Shown here piece after piece: positions 58,470 through 64,000 of a stretch of DNA of 64,000 nucleotides. Each line of letters begins with the position of its first letter. The stretch's first letter is position 1. The stretch is taken from NCBI RefSeq assembly GCF_029227915.1, contig NC_079877.1:8680001-8744000 (forward strand), in the 5' to 3' direction. The DNA comes from Hydractinia symbiolongicarpus (Eukaryota > Cnidaria > Hydrozoa > Anthoathecata > Hydractiniidae). Made by a program: the position numbers and the translations under genes. The notes under the pieces are model-generated. The model was not told where the DNA came from, did no database searches, and saw nothing but the letters and a program-made list of their open reading frames with translations.

Positions 58470-58542
58470 GCCCGGTTAGCTCAGTCGGTAGAGCATCAGA
58501 CTTTTAATCTGAGGGTCGCGGGTTCGAGTCCCTCATCGGGCG
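58470..58542 (+). tRNA. tRNA-Lys(TTT), unit 46
   Basis: Consensus copy. Confidence 0.97.
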
Positions 58543-58649
58543 TAACAATTATTTGGTACGATGGTGAACTAACTTTCACCACAATGTCTTGTCGAAAGAG
58601 GATGAATAACGTAACATTTGCGGAGTGGCAAAGGCGAAGCAAACTTGAT

Positions 58650-58722
58650 GGGGAACTAGCTCAGATGGTAGAGCGCTCGCTTAGCATGCGAGAGGTACCG
58701 GGATCGATGCCCGGGTTCTCCA
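58650..58722 (+). tRNA. tRNA-Ala(AGC), unit 46
   Basis: Consensus copy. Confidence 0.97.
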
Positions 58723-58790
58723 ATGCCTTTTCCATAGGCGTAAAATAAATGAAATTTGCGCAGAGCAATTTGCAGCAGCGTTCGTGTCAT

Positions 58791-58906
58791 GTCGGGATGG
58801 CCGAGCGGTCTAAGGCGCAAGACTCAAGACAAAATGTTCTTCCACTCATCGCGTGGAGAATTCTGGTCCTCGAATGAGGGCGTGGGTTCGAATCCCACTT
58901 CCGACA
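58791..58906 (+). tRNA. tRNA-Leu(CAA), intron, unit 46
   Basis: C28 to A breaks an anticodon-stem pair; same allele in unit 49. Confidence 0.92.
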
Positions 58907-58947
58907 ACTTTTCCCTGCCACACAAAATTTTAGGCCTAAAATGCAAG

Positions 58948-59041
58948 TCCACCGAGCCGGATTTGAACCAGCGACCTAAGGATGCCTGAGTGGTATAAGT
59001 TCGTCTACAGTCCTCCGCTCTACCAACTGAGCTATCGGTGG
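58948..59041 (-). tRNA. tRNA-Tyr(GTA), intron, unit 46
   Basis: Consensus copy; upstream spacer marker shared with unit 49. Confidence 0.97.
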
Positions 59042-59134
59042 ATGTAGCATCGTACAGTTCTTGTGCAGGATTATGCAGGTCATGTCACGTTTGTAGTATG
59101 ACGTGGTTTTTAAAATGATGCGATAGCTCGCACG

Positions 59135-59206
59135 TAGCAGAGGGTGGTTTCGATCCACCGACCTCTGGGTTATGGGCCCAGCACGCTTCCTCTGCGCCAC
59201 TCTGCT
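59135..59206 (-). tRNA. initiator tRNA-Met(CAT), unit 46
   Basis: Consensus copy. Confidence 0.97.
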
Positions 59207-59294
59207 GAAGGTAGGTAAGCTGAAATGTGTCTGATGTAAGGTGTAGTTTAGTATTGCGAACAGCACTCGAACTATGACCTTTTTACCATTTCCA

Positions 59295-59367
59295 GGGGGA
59301 TTAGCTCACATGGTAGAGCGCTCGCTTTGCATGCGAGAGGTACCGGGATCGATGCCCGGATCCTCCA
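59295..59367 (+). tRNA. tRNA-Ala(TGC), unit 46
   Basis: Consensus copy. Confidence 0.97.
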
Positions 59368-59626
59368 AGACGATGTTTTTAATTTATTTATTTTTATACT
59401 AATTTCAGTAGTTGCCAATGGTCATAAGAGGATTTATGATGCTCCTAAGATTACCTGGTATTAATAATAATAATAATAATACTAAACCGCGCTGCATATG
59501 TCTATAGCATTTCTTGCTGTTTAATTTCGCATTGACAGTATACACAGTTTCAGCTTTTAACATGATCGACCGTGTGGCATTCGGGCATTGACGCCATCGC
59601 GAACATATTATTTAAATATGAACTCG

Positions 59627-59698
59627 TCCTCGGTAGTATAGTGGTAAGTATCCCCGCCTGTCACGCGGGAGACCGGGGTTCGATTCCCCGTCGGGGAG
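59627..59698 (+). tRNA. tRNA-Asp(GTC), unit 47
   Basis: C66 to T gives G7-T66; same allele in unit 50. Confidence 0.96.
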
Positions 59699-59771
59699 GT
59701 TCTTTTTATCTTGTCAATGTTTCGTTTCACGTCAGTAGCGTTCGCGGGACTGTCCGGGAATACAGATTTAC

Positions 59772-59844
59772 GCCCGGTTAGCTCAGTCGGTAGAGCATCA
59801 GACTTTTAATCTGAGGGTCGCGGGTTCGAGTCCCTCATCGGGCG
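59772..59844 (+). tRNA. tRNA-Lys(TTT), unit 47
   Basis: Consensus copy. Confidence 0.97.
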
Positions 59845-59951
59845 TAACAATTATTTGGTACGATGGTGAACTAACTTTCACCACAATGTCTTGTCGAAAG
59901 AGGATGAATAACGTAACATTTGCGGAGTGGCAAAGGCGAAGCAAACTTGAT

Positions 59952-60024
59952 GGGGAACTAGCTCAGATGGTAGAGCGCTCGCTTAGCATGCGAGAGGTAC
60001 CGGGATCGATGCCCGGGTTCTCCA
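59952..60024 (+). tRNA. tRNA-Ala(AGC), unit 47
   Basis: Consensus copy. Confidence 0.97.
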
Positions 60025-60092
60025 ATGCCTTTTCCATAGGCGTAAAATAAATGAAATTTGCGCAGAGCAATTTGCAGCAGCGTTCGTGTCAT

Positions 60093-60208
60093 GTCGGGAT
60101 GGCCGAGCGGTCTAAGGCGCCAGACTCAAGACAAAATGTTCTTCCACTCATCGCGTGGAGAATTCTGGTCCTCGAATGAGGGCGTGGGTTCGAATCCCAC
60201 TTCCGACA
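60093..60208 (+). tRNA. tRNA-Leu(CAA), intron, unit 47
   Basis: Consensus copy. Confidence 0.97.
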
Positions 60209-60249
60209 ACTTTTCCCTGCCACACAAAATTTTAGGCCTAAAATGCAAG

Positions 60250-60343
60250 TCCACCGAGCCGGATTTGAACCAGCGACCTAAGGATGCCTGAGTGGTATAA
60301 GTTCGTCTACAGTCCTCCGCTCTACCAACTGAGCTATCGGTGG
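60250..60343 (-). tRNA. tRNA-Tyr(GTA), intron, unit 47
   Basis: Consensus copy. Confidence 0.97.
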
Positions 60344-60436
60344 ATGTAGAATCGTACAGTTCTTGTGCAGGACTATGCAGGTCATGTCACGTTTGTAGTA
60401 TGACGTGGTTTTTAAAATGATGCGATAGCTCGCACG

Positions 60437-60508
60437 TAGCAGAGGGTGGTTTCGATCCACCGACCTCTGGGTTATGGGCCCAGCACGCTTCCTCTGCGCC
60501 ACTCTGCT
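60437..60508 (-). tRNA. initiator tRNA-Met(CAT), unit 47
   Basis: Consensus copy. Confidence 0.97.
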
Positions 60509-60596
60509 GAAGGTAGGTAAGCTGAAATGTGTCTGATGTAAGGTGTAGTTTAGTATTGCGAACAGCACTCGAACTACGACCTTTTTACCATTTCCA

Positions 60597-60669
60597 GGGG
60601 GATTAGCTCACATGGTAGAGCGCTCGCTTTGCATGCGAGAGGTACCGGGATCGATGCCCGGATCCTCCA
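60597..60669 (+). tRNA. tRNA-Ala(TGC), unit 47
   Basis: Consensus copy. Confidence 0.97.
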
Positions 60670-60928
60670 AGACGATGTTTTTAATTTATTTATTTTTATA
60701 CTAATTTCAGTAGTTGCCAATGGTCATAAGAGGATTTATGATGCTCCTAAGATTACCTGGTATTAATAATAATAATAATAATACTAAACCGCGCTGCATA
60801 TGTCTAGAGCATTTCTTGCTGTTTAATTTCGCATTGACAGTATACACAGTTTCAGCTTTTAACATGATCGACCGTGTGGCATTCGGGCATTGACGCCATC
60901 GCGAACATATTATTTAAATATGAACTCG

Positions 60929-61000
60929 TCCTCGGTAGTATAGTGGTAAGTATCCCCGCCTGTCACGCGGGAGACCGGGGTTCGATTCCCCGCCGGGGAG
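60929..61000 (+). tRNA. tRNA-Asp(GTC), unit 48
   Basis: Consensus copy. Confidence 0.97.
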
Positions 61001-61073
61001 GTTCTTTTTATCTTGTCAATGTTTCGTTTCACGTCAGTAGCGTTCGCGGGACTGTCCGGGAATACAGATTTAC

Positions 61074-61146
61074 GCCCGGTTAGCTCAGTCGGTAGAGCAT
61101 CAGACTTTTAATCTGAGGGTCGCGGGTTCGAGTCCCTCATCGGGCG
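61074..61146 (+). tRNA. tRNA-Lys(TTT), unit 48
   Basis: Consensus copy. Confidence 0.97.
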
Positions 61147-61253
61147 TAACAATTATTTGGTACGATGGTGAACTAACTTTCACCACAATGTCTTGTCGAA
61201 AGAGGATGAATAACGTAACATTTGCGGAGTGGCAAAGGCGAAGCAAACTTGAT

Positions 61254-61326
61254 GGGGAACTAGCTCAGATGGTAGAGCGCTCGCTTAGCATGCGAGAGGT
61301 ACCGGGATCGATGCCCGGGTTCTCCA
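61254..61326 (+). tRNA. tRNA-Ala(AGC), unit 48
   Basis: Consensus copy. Confidence 0.97.
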
Positions 61327-61394
61327 ATGCCTTTTCCATAGGCGTAAAATAAATGAAATTTGCGCAGAGCAATTTGCAGCAGCGTTCGTGTCAT

Positions 61395-61510
61395 GTCGGG
61401 ATGGCCGAGCGGTCTAAGGCGCCAGACTCAAGACAAAATGTTCTTCCACTCATCGCGTGGAGAATTCTGGTCCTCGAATGAGGGCGTGGGTTCGAATCCC
61501 ACTTCCGACA
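61395..61510 (+). tRNA. tRNA-Leu(CAA), intron, unit 48
   Basis: Consensus copy. Confidence 0.97.
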
Positions 61511-61551
61511 ACTTTTCCCTGCCACACAAAATTTTAGGCCTAAAATGCAAG

Positions 61552-61645
61552 TCCACCGAGCCGGATTTGAACCAGCGACCTAAGGATGCTTGAGTGGTAT
61601 AAGTTCGTCTACAGTCCTCCGCTCTACCAACTGAGCTATCGGTGG
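61552..61645 (-). tRNA. tRNA-Tyr(GTA), intron, unit 48
   Basis: Complete copy; one intron change. Confidence 0.97.
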
Positions 61646-61738
61646 ATGTAGCATCGTACAGTTCTTGTGCAGGACTATGCAGGTCATGTCACGTTTGTAG
61701 TATGACGTGGTTTTTAAAATGATGCGATAGCTCGCACG

Positions 61739-61810
61739 TAGCAGAGGGTGGTTTCGATCCACCGACCTCTGGGTTATGGGCCCAGCACGCTTCCTCTGCG
61801 CCACTCTGCT
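61739..61810 (-). tRNA. initiator tRNA-Met(CAT), unit 48
   Basis: Consensus copy; 5' flank markers shared with unit 45. Confidence 0.97.
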
Positions 61811-61898
61811 GAAGGCAGGGAAGCTGAAATGTGTCTGATGTAAGGTGTAGTTTAGTATTGCGAACAGCACTCGAACTATGACCTTTTTACCATTTCCA

Positions 61899-61971
61899 GG
61901 GGGATTAGCTCACATGGTAGAGCGCTCGCTTTGCATGCGAGAGGTACCGGGATCGATGCCCGGATCCTCCA
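61899..61971 (+). tRNA. tRNA-Ala(TGC), unit 48
   Basis: Consensus copy. Confidence 0.97.
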
Positions 61972-62230
61972 AGACGATGTTTTTAATTTATTTATTTTTA
62001 TACTAATTTCAGTAGTTGCCAATGGTCATAAGAGGATTTATGATGCTCCTAAGATTACCTGGTATTAATAATAATAATAATAATACTAAACCGCGCTGCA
62101 TATGTCTAGAGCATTTCTTGCTGTTTAATTTCGCATTGACAGTATACACAGTTTCAGCTTTTAACATGATCGACCGTGTGGCATTCGGGCATTGACGCCA
62201 TCGCGAACATATTATTTAAATATGAACTCG

Positions 62231-62302
62231 TCCTCGGTAGTATAGTGGTAAGTATCCCCGCCTGTCACGCGGGAGACCGGGGTTCGATTCCCCGCCGGGG
62301 AG
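62231..62302 (+). tRNA. tRNA-Asp(GTC), unit 49
   Basis: Consensus copy. Confidence 0.97.
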
Positions 62303-62375
62303 GTTCTTTTTATCTTGTCAATGTTTCGTTTCACGTCAGTAGCGTTCGCGGGACTGTCCGGGAATACAGATTTAC

Positions 62376-62448
62376 GCCCGGTTAGCTCAGTCGGTAGAGC
62401 ATCAGACTTTTAATCTGAGGGTCGCGGGTTCGAGTCCCTCATCGGGCG
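62376..62448 (+). tRNA. tRNA-Lys(TTT), unit 49
   Basis: Consensus copy. Confidence 0.97.
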
Positions 62449-62555
62449 TAACAATTATTTGGTACGATGGTGAACTAACTTTCACCACAATGTCTTGTCG
62501 AAAGAGGATGAATAACGTAACATTTGCGGAGTGGCAAAGGCGAAGCAAACTTGAT

Positions 62556-62628
62556 GGGGAACTAGCTCAGATGGTAGAGCGCTCGCTTAGCATGCGAGAG
62601 GTACCGGGATCGATGCCCGGGTTCTCCA
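62556..62628 (+). tRNA. tRNA-Ala(AGC), unit 49
   Basis: Consensus copy. Confidence 0.97.
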
Positions 62629-62696
62629 ATGCCTTTTCCATAGGCGTAAAATAAATGAAATTTGCGCAGAGCAATTTGCAGCAGCGTTCGTGTCAT

Positions 62697-62812
62697 GTCG
62701 GGATGGCCGAGCGGTCTAAGGCGCAAGACTCAAGACAAAATGTTCTTCCACTCATCGCGTGGAGAATTCTGGTCCTCGAATGAGGGCGTGGGTTCGAATC
62801 CCACTTCCGACA
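62697..62812 (+). tRNA. tRNA-Leu(CAA), intron, unit 49
   Basis: C28 to A as in unit 46. Confidence 0.92.
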
Positions 62813-62853
62813 ACTTTTCCCTGCCACACAAAATTTTAGGCCTAAAATGCAAG

Positions 62854-62947
62854 TCCACCGAGCCGGATTTGAACCAGCGACCTAAGGATGCCTGAGTGGT
62901 ATAAGTTCGTCTACAGTCCTCCGCTCTACCAACTGAGCTATCGGTGG
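62854..62947 (-). tRNA. tRNA-Tyr(GTA), intron, unit 49
   Basis: Consensus copy; upstream spacer marker shared with unit 46. Confidence 0.97.
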
Positions 62948-63040
62948 ATGTAGCATCGTACAGTTCTTGTGCAGGATTATGCAGGTCATGTCACGTTTGT
63001 AGTATGACGTGGTTTTTAAAATGATGCGATAGCTCGCACG

Positions 63041-63112
63041 TAGCAGAGGGTGGTTTCGATCCACCGACCTCTGGGTTATGGGCCCAGCACGCTTCCTCTG
63101 CGCCACTCTGCT
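63041..63112 (-). tRNA. initiator tRNA-Met(CAT), unit 49
   Basis: Consensus copy. Confidence 0.97.
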
Positions 63113-63200
63113 GAAGGTAGGTAAGCTGAAATGTGTCTGATGTAAGGTGTAGTTTAGTATTGCGAACAGCACTCGAACTATGACCTTTTTACCATTTCCA

Positions 63201-63273
63201 GGGGGATTAGCTCACATGGTAGAGCGCTCGCTTTGCATGCGAGAGGTACCGGGATCGATGCCCGGATCCTCCA
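63201..63273 (+). tRNA. tRNA-Ala(TGC), unit 49
   Basis: Consensus copy. Confidence 0.97.
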
Positions 63274-63532
63274 AGACGATGTTTTTAATTTATTTATTTT
63301 TATACTAATTTCAGTAGTTGCCAATGGTCATAAGAGGATTTATGATGCTCCTAAGATTACCTGGTATTAATAATAATAATAATAATACTAAACCGCGCTG
63401 CATATGTCTATAGCATTTCTTGCTGTTTAATTTCGCATTGACAGTATACACAGTTTCAGCTTTTAACATGATCGACCGTGTGGCATTCGGGCATTGACGC
63501 CATCGCGAACATATTATTTAAATATGAACTCG

Positions 63533-63604
63533 TCCTTGGTAGTATAGTGGTAAGTATCCCCGCCTGTCACGCGGGAGACCGGGGTTCGATTCCCCGTCGG
63601 GGAG
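63533..63604 (+). tRNA. tRNA-Asp(GTC), unit 50
   Basis: C66 to T as in unit 47, plus a private C5 to T (T5-G68). Confidence 0.94.
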
Positions 63605-63677
63605 GTTCTTTTTATCTTGTCAATGTTTCGTTTCACGTCAGTAGCGTTCGCGGGACTGTCCGGGAATACAGATTTAC

Positions 63678-63750
63678 GCCCGGTTAGCTCAGTCGGTAGA
63701 GCATCAGACTTTTAATCTGAGGGTCGCGGGTTCGAGTCCCTCATCGGGCG
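63678..63750 (+). tRNA. tRNA-Lys(TTT), unit 50
   Basis: Consensus copy. Confidence 0.97.
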
Positions 63751-63857
63751 TAACAATTATTTGGTACGATGGTGAACTAACTTTCACCACAATGTCTTGT
63801 CGAAAGAGGATGAATAACGTAACATTTGCGGAGTGGCAAAGGCGAAGCAAACTTGAT

Positions 63858-63930
63858 GGGGAACTAGCTCAGATGGTAGAGCGCTCGCTTAGCATGCGAG
63901 AGGTACCGGGATCGATGCCCGGGTTCTCCA
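63858..63930 (+). tRNA. tRNA-Ala(AGC), unit 50
   Basis: Consensus copy. The next gene, Leu, is cut by the window end after two bases. Confidence 0.97.
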
Positions 63931-64000
63931 ATGCCTTTTCCATAGGCGTAAAATAAATGAAATTTGCGCAGAGCAATTTGCAGCAGCGTTCGTGTCATGT

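Larger units (their letters stand above)
1..64000. repeat. tandem array of a 1.3-kb seven-tRNA unit (about 49.5 copies)
   Basis: The same block recurs head to tail across the whole window, usually every 1,302 bp. Spacings are 1,299 (units 5, 6), 1,305 (units 2, 14, 17, 23, 25, 41, 42), 1,308 (unit 12), 1,301 (after unit 9, and into unit 32), 1,303 (unit 36), 1,079 (into unit 27, deletion) and 1,220 (unit 45, deletion). Gene order and strand never change: Asp+, Lys+, Ala(AGC)+, Leu+, Tyr-, initiator Met-, Ala(TGC)+. Copies differ by only a few bases, genes and spacers alike, as expected for unequal crossover and gene conversion. Unit 1 starts inside its upstream spacer; unit 50 ends two bases into its Leu gene (63999-64000). 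No flanking unique DNA is visible. Confidence 0.99.

Noticed and set aside
1-64000. CRISPR array or satellite DNA without genes
   Set aside because: The repeat is 1.3 kb with seven foldable tRNA genes, not short repeats with unique spacers, and not gene-free satellite.
1-64000. tRNA-derived SINEs
   Set aside because: Seven different intact tRNAs at fixed spacing, with no poly-A or SINE tails and no target-site duplications.
1-64000. Bacterial or phage tRNA cluster
   Set aside because: Nuclear-type introns after base 37, a eukaryotic initiator with A54 and A60, no encoded CCA ends and Pol III T-run terminators exclude it.

Overview
The window is one uninterrupted tandem array of nuclear tRNA genes from a eukaryote, very probably an animal. 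A unit of about 1,302 bp is repeated head to tail from the first base to the last: 49 units lie complete or nearly so and a 50th is cut by the window end. Both edges fall inside the array, so its true length is unknown. The animal assignment rests on the tRNA bodies: tRNA-Leu(CAA) and tRNA-Tyr(GTA) carry introns directly after base 37, the initiator tRNA has C33, A54, A60 and an A1-T72 pair, and several exons look nearly identical to vertebrate tRNAs as I remember them. No species can be named from this.

Each unit holds seven tRNA genes in fixed order: Asp(GTC)+, Lys(TTT)+, Ala(AGC)+, Leu(CAA)+ with a 32-nt intron, Tyr(GTA)- with a 21-nt intron, initiator Met(CAT)-, Ala(TGC)+. With the Leu gene starting at position p, the other genes start at p-466, p-321, p-141, p+157 (Tyr, left end), p+344 (initiator Met, left end) and p+504. 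The genes take up about 573 of 1,302 bp. Six of the seven have a T4 or T5 Pol III terminator within about 20 bp; Lys(TTT) has none before the Ala(AGC) terminator. A 259-bp spacer between Ala(TGC) and the next Asp carries an (AAT)5-8 microsatellite that explains nearly all variation in unit length.

I count 343 full-length tRNA genes. Three copies are lost or broken: a 226-bp deletion in unit 27 removes most of Lys and Ala(AGC), leaving a 27-bp fusion, and an 82-bp deletion in unit 45 removes the 3' half of Tyr. About 50 genes carry point changes or a 1-base deletion; each is noted in its own entry. Shared variants show how the array grew: units 45-47 and 48-50 share private markers at a 3-unit spacing, and units 15-16 and 31-34 share another. 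Units 29-34 have no change in any of their 42 tRNA genes. There is no protein-coding gene: all open frames are chance translations across tRNA genes. In the feature list, 'consensus copy' means no difference seen from the unit 1 gene.
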